From positions 1-58,626 of the forward strand of contig JALEGX010000022.1 in assembly GCA_022763485.1 (NCBI GenBank): DNA of 58,626 bases. The letters run 5' to 3'. The notes under the pieces were generated by a model. The model was not told the DNA's origin, made no database searches, and saw only the letters and a program-made list of their open reading frames with translations. This document shows, piece by piece, positions 7,139 to 15,419 of this stretch. The stretch's first letter is position 1. Each line of letters opens with the position of its first letter. The translations under genes and the position numbers were made by a program. The DNA comes from Paracoccaceae bacterium. GTDB lineage: Bacteria > Pseudomonadota > Alphaproteobacteria > Rhodobacterales > Rhodobacteraceae.

Positions 7139-7686
7139 GCGGTCGTGGATCCGTTGCTGTTCTCGGCCAGTTGGATGGCCTCGCCGGGTGCCTTGAATCC
7201 GACACCCTTTGTCTGGGCGCCCCACTTACGCGTCAGCGCGATCAGATGCAAGGCCGCAGCCGCTGCGCCACCGCCTTTGTTCATCGCCGCCGGGTCGGCG
7301 CGCACTTCGGCCTGCGGGCGGTTTTCCACGGTCAGGATGCCGTTGCCGATGCACAGGCCCTGCAGGCCCATCAGCTGAATGGCGCGGCTGCTGTCATTGC
7401 AGACGGTGTCGTAATGGGTGGTCTCACCGCGGATCACGCAGCCAAGCGCCACATAGCCATCAAAGTTCGAGGTCCGGTCGGCAATGGAAATCGCGGTGGG
7501 CACTTCCAGCGCGCCGGGCACTTCGCAGATTTCGAACGTGCCGCCTGCCGCTTCGATCTCTGCCGTTGCACCGGCGACCATGTTGTCGGCGATGTCCTTG
7601 TAGTAAGGCGCCACCACGATCAGCAGCTTGACCGGCTTGTCAAAGCTCGGGCGCGGCAGGGTGTAATGGGTTTCTGAACCAGCCAT
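7135..7686 (-). CDS. ribH: 6,7-dimethyl-8-ribityllumazine synthase
   Basis: A 183-residue lumazine synthase. It condenses 5-amino-6-ribitylamino-uracil with 3,4-dihydroxy-2-butanone 4-phosphate to give lumazine, the substrate of riboflavin synthase. Visible motifs are the N-terminal APYYKDIADNM, the PGALEVPTAI substrate segment, GCVIRGETTHYDTVCND with the catalytic His, and LCIGNGILTVENRPQA. The C-terminus has a Gly/Ala-rich stretch (NKGGGAAAAAL) before the final helix. The start ATG is at 7686, 11 nt after the ribB stop, within one operon ending in nusB. Confidence 0.96.
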   Translation of the reverse strand: MAGSETHYTLPRPSFDKPVKLLIVVAPYYKDIADNMVAGATAEIEAAGGTFEICEVPGALEVPTAISIADRTSNFDGYVALGCVIRGETTHYDTVCNDSSRAIQLMGLQGLCIGNGILTVENRPQAEVRADPAAMNKGGGAAAAALHLIALTRKWGAQTKGVGFKAPGEAIQLAENSNGSTTA

Positions 7687-7697
7687 GTCAGGTCTCC

Positions 7698-8819
7698 TTA
7701 CGCGTCGGACAGGATCGGGCGCGTGCCGGTGATGGTCAGCCCGAAGGCATCCAGTCCCAGATAGCGCGTTTCAGGGGAATCGGTCAGCAGCTCCAGCTCG
7801 CTCAGGCCCAGCTTGGACAGGATCTGGGCGCCAAGACCGGTCTGTTTGATGGTGCGCGGGCCTTCGTCCTCGGGCGCGTAAAGCGAATGGCGCGGTTCGC
7901 GGAACAGGCAGACAACGCCGCGCCCCTCTTCGCCGATCAGCTCCATAGCGCGGGGCAGTTCACGCACCGGTTTGGGCCCCAGGCCCAGGATGTCGCTGGC
8001 TTCATGCAGCGCATGGGTCCGGCACAGGACAGGCCCCGGCGCGGTGATGTCGCCCTTGATCAGCACCACATGTTCAACCCCGTGGGTCTGGTCGGTGAAG
8101 ATCCGCATCTCCCACTCGCCACCGAATTCCGAGGTCACGGTGCTGCGGTCGGTTTCCACCACCAGGTTGTCATTGCGCGACCGGTAGGTGATCAGATCGG
8201 AAATGGTGCCGATCTTAAGCCCATGGGTCTGCGCATATTCGACCAGATCGGGCAGACGCGCCATGGTGCCGTCTTCCTTCATGATCTCGCAGATGACCGA
8301 GGACGGGTAATGCCCCGCCAGACGGGCAACGTCACAGCCGGCCTCGGTATGGCCTGCCCGGACCAGAACCCCGCCCCGGCGCGCGCGCAGCGGGAACACA
8401 TGGCCCGGCGTCGCAATATCGGCACTGGTGCATTGCGGGTTGATCGCGGTCGCAACGGTCAGCGCACGATCCGCAGCCGAGATGCCGGTCGACACGCCTT
8501 CGCGCGCCTCGATCGACACGGTGAACGCCGTTTCATGGCGCGACGAGTTGTTCATCGCCATCATCGGTAGGCCCAGCTCTTCGATCCGCTCGGCCGGCAG
8601 GGTCAGGCAGATCAGCCCGCGCCCATGGGTGGCCATGAAGTTGATCGCCTCGGGCGTGGCGAAATTCGCCGGGATCACCAGATCGCCTTCGTTCTCGCGG
8701 TCTTCATGGTCGACCAGGATGAACATGCGACCCTGGCGGGCCTCTTCGATGATGTCTTCGATCGGGCTGATTGCAGCGCGCAAACCGGCTTCGACGGGAC
8801 CGGGCGTTTCAAAGCTCAT
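7698..8819 (-). CDS. ribB: 3,4-dihydroxy-2-butanone 4-phosphate synthase with degenerate GTP cyclohydrolase II-like domain (RibBX type)
   Basis: A 373-residue two-domain protein. The N-terminal 210 residues are a complete RibB: DHEDRENEGDL acidic motif, THGRGLICL, NSSRHETAFT and GHTEAGCDVARLAG. This domain makes dihydroxybutanone phosphate from ribulose 5-phosphate. The C-terminal part aligns with RibA, but where active GTP cyclohydrolase II carries its zinc cysteines (HSxCLTGD...CDCG) this protein has LCRTHALHEASDILG. The zinc site and catalytic residues are therefore missing. This corresponds to the RibBX variant described in Proteobacteria, and GTP cyclohydrolase II activity should come from a separate gene. 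It is the first gene of the ribB-ribH-nusB operon and divergent from the hydroxyproline epimerase. Confidence 0.93.
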   Translation of the reverse strand: MSFETPGPVEAGLRAAISPIEDIIEEARQGRMFILVDHEDRENEGDLVIPANFATPEAINFMATHGRGLICLTLPAERIEELGLPMMAMNNSSRHETAFTVSIEAREGVSTGISAADRALTVATAINPQCTSADIATPGHVFPLRARRGGVLVRAGHTEAGCDVARLAGHYPSSVICEIMKEDGTMARLPDLVEYAQTHGLKIGTISDLITYRSRNDNLVVETDRSTVTSEFGGEWEMRIFTDQTHGVEHVVLIKGDITAPGPVLCRTHALHEASDILGLGPKPVRELPRAMELIGEEGRGVVCLFREPRHSLYAPEDEGPRTIKQTGLGAQILSKLGLSELELLTDSPETRYLGLDAFGLTITGTRPILSDA

Positions 8820-8980
8820 GAGTGCAGCCTTTCGCTGAACGGTTGCTGGGCGTGTAGGTTATCGCCAGATAGACCAAGGCGGCGACAATTGCCAGACCCG
8901 CAAACGGCACCTGCGGGGCTGGACGCGGCGTTGTCGCTGTGGCTCTCTCGCAGGAACAGGTAAATCGAAAGGAAACCGAT

Positions 8981-10033
8981 ATGCGCATTTCCCGCATGAT
9001 CCAGGCGGTTGAAGCTCATGCCGAGGGCGAACCGGGTCGGGTGATCACCGGCGGCATGCCACATCTGAAAGGCGCAACGGTCTTTGAAAAGATGCAGGAT
9101 ATGGCCCGCAATCATGATGACATCCGGCTGCAGATGCTGCGCGAACCGCGCGGCAATCCAGGGCTGTGCTGCAACGCCGTGGTGCCGCCCTGTCATCCCG
9201 AGGCGGATATGGGGTTCATCATCTTCGAACAGACCGAATATCCGCCGATGTCCGGCTCCAACACCATCTGTACTGTGACGGTGTTGCTGGAAACCGGCAT
9301 CCTGCCAATGGTGGAGCCCGTCACCGAGCTGACGCTGGAGGCGCCCGCGGGGCTGATCCGGGTTCGTGCCGAATGCGAAGACGGCAAGGTCAAACGGGTC
9401 GAATTCCTGAATGTTCCCGCTTTTGCCATGCATCTGGATGCGCCGGTTGAGGTGCCGGGGCTGGGCACCGTGCAGGTCGATGTGGCCTGGGGCGGCATGT
9501 TCTTCGTTCTGGCCAATGCTGACAGTTTGGGTCTGTCGCTTGAGGCGGACAATGGCAAGGAAATCGTGCGGATATCCGAGGCCATCCGTCATGCCACGGT
9601 CGAACAGCTGCCGGTGGTGCATCCGGAAAACCCGGACATTACCGGCCCGACCATCACCAATCTCTGGGGGGCGCCTGTGGCACCGGGCACGGACGGGCGT
9701 GGCGCGATCACCATTTCAACCGGCCCCTACGATCCGAACAGACCGCAAGAGGCCTCCGGCATCCTGGACCGCTCGCCCTGCGGCACCGGGACATGTGCAA
9801 AAATGGCGGTGCTTCATGCGCGCGGTCTTCTGGGGGGCGGCGACAGCTATGTGAATGCCGGCCCTCTGGGCACCACGTTCACCGGGCGGATCACGGAAGA
9901 GACCCGCGTTGGGCCTTATCCGGCGATCATCCCGACGCTGTCGGGCCAGGGGTGGATTTACGGCACGTCGAATTGGACCCTGGACCCCTCCGATCCGTTT
10001 CCGCAGGGCTATACCGTTAGCGACATGTGGTAG
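8981..10033 (+). CDS. proline racemase superfamily: 4-hydroxyproline 2-epimerase (possible trans-3-hydroxyproline dehydratase)
   Basis: A 350-residue member of the proline racemase family. It starts at ATG 8981 behind AAAGGAAACC; the frame extending to 8939 lacks a ribosome site. The second catalytic cysteine is present (DRSPCGTGTC, Cys267). The first catalytic position, usually Cys in a MCGHN motif, is Ser91 (MSGSN). Family work associates Ser/Cys pairs with 4-hydroxyproline epimerases that can also dehydrate trans-3-hydroxyproline, while Thr/Cys pairs are pure dehydratases. The product would feed free hydroxyproline (for example from collagen) into 2-oxoglutarate. The usual partner genes (D-hydroxyproline oxidase, dehydratase, transporter) are not adjacent. 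Confidence 0.88.
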   Translation: MRISRMIQAVEAHAEGEPGRVITGGMPHLKGATVFEKMQDMARNHDDIRLQMLREPRGNPGLCCNAVVPPCHPEADMGFIIFEQTEYPPMSGSNTICTVTVLLETGILPMVEPVTELTLEAPAGLIRVRAECEDGKVKRVEFLNVPAFAMHLDAPVEVPGLGTVQVDVAWGGMFFVLANADSLGLSLEADNGKEIVRISEAIRHATVEQLPVVHPENPDITGPTITNLWGAPVAPGTDGRGAITISTGPYDPNRPQEASGILDRSPCGTGTCAKMAVLHARGLLGGGDSYVNAGPLGTTFTGRITEETRVGPYPAIIPTLSGQGWIYGTSNWTLDPSDPFPQGYTVSDMW

Positions 10034-10045
10034 CTAACAAGGGGC

Positions 10046-10070
10046 GGAGATTATTCGCAGAATAATCTCC
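10046..10070. repeat. perfect stem-loop, GCA loop (copy 1 of a two-copy palindromic element)
   Basis: GGAGATTATTC, loop GCA, GAATAATCTCC: an 11-bp perfect inverted repeat. It shares its loop and inner core with the element at 10098-10128 and sits between the epimerase stop and ribE. Confidence 0.85.
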
Positions 10071-10097
10071 TGCATCGGTCAGCACACATTCGAGGAG

Positions 10098-10128
10098 GGC
10101 TAAGATTTTTCGCAGAAAAATCTTAGCC
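10098..10128. repeat. perfect stem-loop, GCA loop (copy 2), overlapping the ribE stop
   Basis: GGCTAAGATTTTTC, loop GCA, GAAAAATCTTAGCC: a 14-bp perfect inverted repeat that includes the last codons and stop of ribE. The T run is inside the stem rather than after it, so it is not a textbook terminator, although it may end transcription from both sides. Confidence 0.85.
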
Positions 10129-10710
10129 TGCTTCGGCCAGACGTGCCACGTAGCGGGCCAGGGTATCGATTTCCAGGTTGATCCGGTCCCCGATCTTGGC
10201 GTCGCCCCAGGTCGTGGCCTCTTTGGTATGCGGGATGAAGTTGATCCCGAAGGTATCGCCTTCAACCTCATTGACGGTCAGCGAGGTTCCGTTCAGCGCC
10301 ACGGATCCTTTGGGCGCGATGAACCTGGCCAGCTCGACCGGCGCGCGCAGCGTCACGCGAGTGCTGTCGCCTTCGTCACGCATCTGGATGATCTCGGCCA
10401 CGCCGTCCACATGCCCCGAAACGATGTGCCCCCCCAGTTCGTCCCCGACCTTGAGCGCGCGTTCAAGGTTCACCCGTTTGCCGACCATCCAGCCATCCAG
10501 ATTGGTCTTGGACACGGTTTCGGCGCTGATCTGCACATCATACCAGTCGTCCCCAAGGGCGATCACAGTCAGGCACACACCGTCGGAGGCAATGGAAGCG
10601 CCCATATCGATCCCCGCGGTGTCATAGCTGGTGCGGATCCGCGCGCGCAGATCGCCGGCCTGCTCCAGTTCCATGATGGTGCCGATATCCGTGATGATCC
10701 CTGTAAACAT
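10123..10710 (-). CDS. ribE: riboflavin synthase, alpha chain
   Basis: A 195-residue riboflavin synthase. It dismutates two lumazine molecules into riboflavin and the pyrimidine precursor. It starts with the invariant MFTGII, so the ATG at 10710 is used and not the longer frame to 10746. Two internally similar barrel halves are visible, with SDGVCLTV in the first and NGTSLTVN in the second, and HIVSGHVDG / INFIPHTKEAT as the substrate segments. It stands alone between the capsule block and the epimerase rather than next to ribD or ribB. Its 3' end is covered by a palindromic element. Confidence 0.95.
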   Translation of the reverse strand: MFTGIITDIGTIMELEQAGDLRARIRTSYDTAGIDMGASIASDGVCLTVIALGDDWYDVQISAETVSKTNLDGWMVGKRVNLERALKVGDELGGHIVSGHVDGVAEIIQMRDEGDSTRVTLRAPVELARFIAPKGSVALNGTSLTVNEVEGDTFGINFIPHTKEATTWGDAKIGDRINLEIDTLARYVARLAEAG

Positions 10711-10759
10711 GGCCTGACCTTCTCTGCACGAAATGTTCCTGCTCACTGGTACCTGTGGC

Positions 10760-10836
10760 GGGGGGCGACGACAAGGCCCAGTTGCCCCCCTTGCGGGCCC
10801 GCCGCACGACGGTCATAGTTTCGCCCAACTGGGCCT
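10760..10836 (+). promoter_or_regulatory. alternative hairpins in the kpsS leader / ribE upstream region
   Basis: Two inverted repeats overlap and cannot form together: GGGGGGC (10760-10766) with GCCCCCC (10784-10790), and AGGCCCAGTTG (10774-10784) with CAACTGGGCCT (10826-10836). This is an attenuator-like layout in the 5' region of the capsule gene. It shows no FMN riboswitch consensus. Confidence 0.45.
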
Positions 10837-10877
10837 CTATGGATCAACGAAAGCCAAAAATGGCCAACGAGGGAAAA

Positions 10878-12170
10878 ATGAGCAGTCCCAACCAGAACCG
10901 CAGGGTTTTCCTGTTCCTGCAGGGCCCCCATGGTCCGTTTTTCAACGGGCTGGGCCGGATGTTGCGCGCCGCAGGCTGCACCGTCTGGCGCGTCGGCTTC
11001 AATGCCGGGGACCGGGCCTTCTGGTTCCACCCTGCCAGCTATATCTCCTATCACGGCACGCCCGAGGCTTGGCCCGAGACCGTGACCACCCTTTATGACG
11101 AGCGCAAGGTGACGGATATCGTTCTTTACGGCGACACCCGGCCCATCCATGCCGAAGCCGTGGCCGCCGCCAAGGCGCGGGGCATTCGCGTGCATGTGTT
11201 CGAAGAAGGCTATCTGCGACCCTATTGGGTCACCTATGAGCGGGGCGGATCGAACGGCAACTCGCGCCTGATGGATCTGTCGATCCCCGACATGCAGTCC
11301 GCGCTGGAACTGTCGGACATGGAGGCCCCCCTGCCCCCGTCCCATTGGGGCGACATGCGCCATCACGTGTTCTATGGCGCGCTTTATCATTGGTTCGTGA
11401 TGTTCCGGAACGGCAAATATCGCAACTTCCGCCCCCACCGTGACCTTCCGGTGACCAAGGAATTCCAGCTCTATCTGCAGCGCCTGCTGCTGATGCCGCT
11501 TCAGGCCATCGAGCGGCGTCTTGCGACACTGCGAATCCGCAACGGCGGCTTCCCCTACCACCTGGCCCTGCTTCAACTGGAGCATGACAGCTCGTTCCAG
11601 AAACATTCACCCTTCTCCACGATGACCGAATTCCTGGAAGAGGTCTTTGCCGGCTTCGCCGCCGGAGCGCCCGCGCATCACCATCTGGTGGTCAAGGCGC
11701 ATCCGTTGGAAGACGGGCGTGTTCCGATCCGCAAGGAAGTGCGCCGCCTGTCGCGCAAGTTCGGTCTGAAAGGGCGCGTGCATTATGTCCGCGGCGGCAA
11801 GCTGGCGGCGCTTCTGAACGAAACCCGCAGCGCCGTCACCGTCAATTCAACCGCTGGTCAGCAGGTGCTGTGGCGCGGCATCCCGATCAAGGTGTTCGGC
11901 AATGCCGTCTACGCCAAGCCCGAGTTTGTTTCGACGCAGGCCCTGCGCGATTTCTTCGCCGCCGCCAAACGGCCCGACAATCGCGCCTACAAGGATTATC
12001 GCCGCTTCCTGCTGGAGACCAGCCAGGTGCCCGGCGGCTTCTATTCCCGCTCTGGTCGGCGACAGCTTCTGCGCCAGGTCGTGGACATGATGCTGGCCCA
12101 TGATGACCCCTATGACGCGCTGAAAGAGGGCACAGCGGCCCCACGGCAACAGTTGCGGCTGGTGAAATGA
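10878..12170 (+). CDS. kpsS: KpsS-like capsular polysaccharide Kdo transferase
   Basis: A 430-residue cytoplasmic glycosyltransferase of the KpsS/LipB class, which builds the beta-Kdo linker on lysophosphatidylglycerol that anchors ABC-exported capsules. Motifs: VFLFLQGPHGPFFNGLGRML at the start, DIVLYGDTRPIHAEA, VHVFEEGYLRPYWVTYE, VVKAHPLEDGR and TVNSTAGQQVLWRGIPIKVFG near the C-terminus, all typical of the family. The ATG at 10878 has GAGGG six bases upstream. In-frame ATGs at 10860 and 10839 and the open frame to 10755 are possible but have weaker sites. It is the first of three capsule genes inserted between ribE and ribD. Confidence 0.9.
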   Translation: MSSPNQNRRVFLFLQGPHGPFFNGLGRMLRAAGCTVWRVGFNAGDRAFWFHPASYISYHGTPEAWPETVTTLYDERKVTDIVLYGDTRPIHAEAVAAAKARGIRVHVFEEGYLRPYWVTYERGGSNGNSRLMDLSIPDMQSALELSDMEAPLPPSHWGDMRHHVFYGALYHWFVMFRNGKYRNFRPHRDLPVTKEFQLYLQRLLLMPLQAIERRLATLRIRNGGFPYHLALLQLEHDSSFQKHSPFSTMTEFLEEVFAGFAAGAPAHHHLVVKAHPLEDGRVPIRKEVRRLSRKFGLKGRVHYVRGGKLAALLNETRSAVTVNSTAGQQVLWRGIPIKVFGNAVYAKPEFVSTQALRDFFAAAKRPDNRAYKDYRRFLLETSQVPGGFYSRSGRRQLLRQVVDMMLAHDDPYDALKEGTAAPRQQLRLVK

Positions 12171-12265
12171 GCGGCTCAAACGCGCGGACTGGATTTTTGA
12201 TCGCCTTTCCGCTATGTTGTCTCAAAAAACTGAGGCAGAAATAATTAGGTCGAGGAGACCGAGCA

Positions 12266-13396
12266 GTGAAATCCGTGTCCAAACGGTGGGTTCGCCCCAT
12301 CGCCATGCTTGCCGCATTGAGCATTGCGGCGTCCTGCGCATTGCCGCGCGTCGGTCCCAACAAACGTGAGATTTTCGCCGGTTCCGTGCAGAAGGAAGGC
12401 GACGCCTTCATCGTGGCCGTCAACGACCGCGTGACCCGAGCAACCGCAGTTGTGCCAGCCCTGGGCTTCAGCGACAGCTTCAAGACCGCTGGCCGCATCA
12501 CCTCGGACGTGATCCAGCCCGGCGACATCCTGAGCCTTTCGGTCTGGGAAAACGTGGATGACAAGCTGTTCGGGGAAACCCCGACGGCCAGTATCCTGGA
12601 AGAAATTCAGGTCGACAGCGGCGGCTTCATCTTTGTGCCCTATGCGGGCCGGTTGCGCGCGGCAGGCAATACGCCGAACCGCCTGCGCGAGATGATCACC
12701 GCAAAGCTGGAAGACCAGACCCCTGACCCGCAGGTCGAAGTTCGGCGCGTTGCTGGCGACGGCACCACCGTCAGCCTGACCGGCGCGGTTGGCGGCCAGG
12801 GCGTCTATCCGATTGAACGGCCCACCCGCACCCTGTCCACCATGCTGGCGCAGGCCGGGGGCGTGACCATCGAACCCGAAATCGCCCAGGTCACCGTGAT
12901 CCGTGGCGGTCAGCAGGGCAAGATCTGGTTCCAGGACCTCTATGACCATCCCGAACTGGATATCGCCCTGCGCGGCGGCGACCGGATCCTGGTCGAAGAA
13001 GACACCCGCTCGTTCACCGCCTTGGGCGCAACCAGCGCACAGGCCCGTGTGCCCTTCGAATCGCAGGACCTGTCGGCTCTGGAAGCCATTGCACAGGTGG
13101 GCGGTCTGATCTCTACCGCGTCAGACCCGACCGGGGTTTTCGTGTTCCGCAACGAAGCGGCCGAAATCTCGAATCAGGTGCTGGGTCGGGATGACCTGCA
13201 AGGCGCGCAGCGCATGGTCTATGTGCTGAACCTGACCGAACCCAATGGCCTGTTCCTAGCGCGGGACTTCGTGATCCGTGACAATGACACGCTCTATGTG
13301 ACTGAAGCGCCTTATGCGCAGTGGACCAAGACCATTTCGCTGGTGGCCGGATCGATCACCCCGATTTCAAGCATCTCGTCCCTCGCCGGCGGGTAA
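12266..13396 (+). CDS. outer-membrane polysaccharide export lipoprotein (Wza/KpsD family)
   Basis: A 376-residue lipoprotein. A signal sequence ends in AASC (Cys24) for lipid attachment. It is followed by a Poly_export domain (VIQPGDILSLSVWENVDD ... GGFIFVPYAGRLRAAG, about residues 80-170) and SLBB-type repeats (VSLTGAVGGQGVYPI; about 170-320). Members form the octameric outer-membrane channel for capsule export. It starts at GTG 12266 with GAGGAG 9 nt upstream, 95 nt after kpsS, so it may have its own promoter. Its stop is 4 nt before the kpsC start. No inner-membrane ABC exporter (KpsM/KpsT) or KpsE is in the window. Confidence 0.9.
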   Translation: MKSVSKRWVRPIAMLAALSIAASCALPRVGPNKREIFAGSVQKEGDAFIVAVNDRVTRATAVVPALGFSDSFKTAGRITSDVIQPGDILSLSVWENVDDKLFGETPTASILEEIQVDSGGFIFVPYAGRLRAAGNTPNRLREMITAKLEDQTPDPQVEVRRVAGDGTTVSLTGAVGGQGVYPIERPTRTLSTMLAQAGGVTIEPEIAQVTVIRGGQQGKIWFQDLYDHPELDIALRGGDRILVEEDTRSFTALGATSAQARVPFESQDLSALEAIAQVGGLISTASDPTGVFVFRNEAAEISNQVLGRDDLQGAQRMVYVLNLTEPNGLFLARDFVIRDNDTLYVTEAPYAQWTKTISLVAGSITPISSISSLAGG

Positions 13397-13400
13397 CCAC

Positions 13401-15401
13401 ATGACAGACCTAACCGACAGGTCTCGGGCCGGGAGCGAAGGCTCCCGGCTTTTTGTTTATAACGGCGGCTTCCTTATGCAGCGCCGCCTGCGGCGGATCC
13501 TGTCGCTGGCCGGCTATTCCCTGCGGCTGGGCCTGCCAAAGGACGGCGACAAGGTTGCCATCTGGGGCGACAGCCCCACCGCCCACAGGGGCCGGCGCAT
13601 CGCCGAGACGCACAATGCCCCACTGCTGCGGGTCGAAGACGCCTTTCTGCGCTCCCTGCATCCGGGACGCACGGGCGAGCCGCCGATGGGATTGCAGCTG
13701 GACCATAGCGGCGTGCATTTCGACCCCTCGACCCAATCGGACCTGGAACAGATCCTCAGCACCCATCCGCTGGACGACGCGGCAATGATGACACGCGCGC
13801 GCGATGCGATCGCCCGGATGCAGGAAGCGCATCTGACGAAATACTGCGCTGTGGACCCTGCCCTGCCAGCGCCCGACCCCGGCTATGTTCTGGTGGTGGA
13901 CCAGACCTTTGGCGACGCGTCCGTGCGGGCCTCTGGCGCAGATCTGGCGCGGTTCCGGGAAATGCTGGTCTTTGCACAGGAAGAGCATCCTGGCGCGCGA
14001 GTGCTGATCAAGACGCATCCCGAAACCGCACAAGGGTTTCGGCAAGGCTATTTCAGTCTGGAAGATCAGAGCCACCGTGTCAGCCTGTTCACTGATCCGA
14101 TTTCCCCCTGGACGCTGCTGGAAGGGGCGGTCGGCGTCTACACCGTGTCGTCACAGCTTGGCTTCGAGGCGATCCTGGCTGGTCACAAGCCGCGCGTTTT
14201 CGGCCAGCCGTTCTACGCCGGTTGGGGGCTGACGTCGGATGAATTCCCGGTGCCCCGCAGACAACGGCGTCTGACAAGGGCACAGCTGTTTGCCGCCGCG
14301 ATGATCCTCTACCCGGTCTGGTATGATCCCTTCACCGATGACCTGTGCCAACTGGAAACCGTTTTGGACAACCTTGAGGCGCAAAGCCGCGCCTGGCGAC
14401 AGGACCATCGGGGCTGGACCGCCAGCGGCATGCGGCTGTGGAAACGCCGTCACCTGCAATCCTTCTTCGGGCAACAGAAGAAGCTGGTGTTTTCGGACAC
14501 GGCAGACAACGCGCGCCCACACATGGTCTGGGCCGGGAAGGCCGACCCGGGCGCACAGGACGTGGTGCGGGTCGAAGATGGGTTCTTGCGGTCCCGCGGG
14601 CTGGGGGCCGAGCTGGTGCCGCCGCTGTCGCTGGTGACGGACTACAGCGGCATCTACTACGATCCGACCGGGCCAAGCGATCTGGAACACTGGATCCAGA
14701 CCCGCAGCACCCTGACGCAAACGCAAAGGACGCGGGCGGAACGCCTGACACGCTCCCTCATCGACGCAAATCTTTCGAAATACAATATCGGCGCCGCCCC
14801 TGTGCCCCTGCCCGAGGGACACAGAATTCTGGTTCCCGGGCAGGTCGAAGATGACGCCTCCATTCGCACCGGTGCCGGGGACATCCGCACCAATCTGGAG
14901 CTTCTGCGTGCCGCGCGCAACGCCAACCTGGACGCCGTGATCCTGTACAAACCGCATCCAGATGTCGAAGCGGGCCTGCGCAGCGGCGCGATCCCCGAAA
15001 CCGATCTGGCCGATCTGATCCTGACAGATGTGGACATGGCCCAGCTGCTGCCGCAGGTGCAGGAGGTGTGGACCATGACCTCACTCACCGGGTTTGAGGC
15101 TTTGTTGCGGGGCGTGCGGGTGACGACGCTGGGCGCGCCCTTCTACGCGGGCTGGGGGCTGACCACGGATCTTGGTCCCATTCCGGAACGGCGGCGGGCG
15201 CAGGTGGATCTGGCCGGGTTGGTCCATGCCAGTCTGATTGACTATCCGCGCTATCTGGACCCTGTGACCGGCCTGCCCTGCCCGGTTGAGGTTGCCGTCA
15301 AACGCCTGCGTAGCGGGCAGAACCCGCGCGCAGGGGTCGGCACCAGAAGCCTGTCGAAATTGCAGGGGCTGTTTGCGACCTACGCCCACCTGTGGCGCTG
15401 A
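13401..15401 (+). CDS. kpsC: KpsC-like capsular polysaccharide Kdo transferase (two-module)
   Basis: A 666-residue protein made of two related glycosyltransferase modules. Each ends in the same signature: FYAGWGLTSDEFPVPRRQR near residue 270 and FYAGWGLTTDLGPIPERRR near 580, with VEDAFLRSLHPG and VEDGFLRSRGLG as the matching earlier motifs. KpsC enzymes extend the poly-beta-Kdo linker by alternating linkages with their two active sites. The ATG at 13401 follows the wza-like stop by 4 nt. The first 18 codons hold two perfect hairpins, the second followed by a T tract. Since the LFVYNGG segment just after them aligns with the N-terminal strand of KpsC, they appear to lie inside coding sequence. 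The only later in-frame ATG is codon 26. Confidence 0.9.
   Translation: MTDLTDRSRAGSEGSRLFVYNGGFLMQRRLRRILSLAGYSLRLGLPKDGDKVAIWGDSPTAHRGRRIAETHNAPLLRVEDAFLRSLHPGRTGEPPMGLQLDHSGVHFDPSTQSDLEQILSTHPLDDAAMMTRARDAIARMQEAHLTKYCAVDPALPAPDPGYVLVVDQTFGDASVRASGADLARFREMLVFAQEEHPGARVLIKTHPETAQGFRQGYFSLEDQSHRVSLFTDPISPWTLLEGAVGVYTVSSQLGFEAILAGHKPRVFGQPFYAGWGLTSDEFPVPRRQRRLTRAQLFAAAMILYPVWYDPFTDDLCQLETVLDNLEAQSRAWRQDHRGWTASGMRLWKRRHLQSFFGQQKKLVFSDTADNARPHMVWAGKADPGAQDVVRVEDGFLRSRGLGAELVPPLSLVTDYSGIYYDPTGPSDLEHWIQTRSTLTQTQRTRAERLTRSLIDANLSKYNIGAAPVPLPEGHRILVPGQVEDDASIRTGAGDIRTNLELLRAARNANLDAVILYKPHPDVEAGLRSGAIPETDLADLILTDVDMAQLLPQVQEVWTMTSLTGFEALLRGVRVTTLGAPFYAGWGLTTDLGPIPERRRAQVDLAGLVHASLIDYPRYLDPVTGLPCPVEVAVKRLRSGQNPRAGVGTRSLSKLQGLFATYAHLWR
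13406..13458 (+). terminator. tandem hairpins with T tract inside the kpsC 5' end
   Basis: Hairpin 1: AGACCT / AGGTCT (13406-13424). Hairpin 2: GCCGGGAGC, loop GAAG, GCTCCCGGC (13428-13449), followed by TTTTTGTTT. The second has every feature of an intrinsic terminator. It lies just after the wza-like stop but inside the annotated kpsC codons 10-19. Confidence 0.7.
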
Positions 15402-15419
15402 CCGCTCAGGGGTCAGCGC
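15395..15419. terminator. hairpin between convergent kpsC and ribD
   Basis: GCGCTGACC / GGTCAGCGC, a perfect 9-bp stem with a 7-nt loop. It covers the kpsC stop codon and the ribD stop. There is no T tract, so it is a candidate bidirectional transcription barrier only. Confidence 0.45.

Noticed and set aside
10711-10877. FMN riboswitch upstream of ribE or kpsS
   Set aside because: The conserved RFN helices and loops are absent; only simple hairpins are present.
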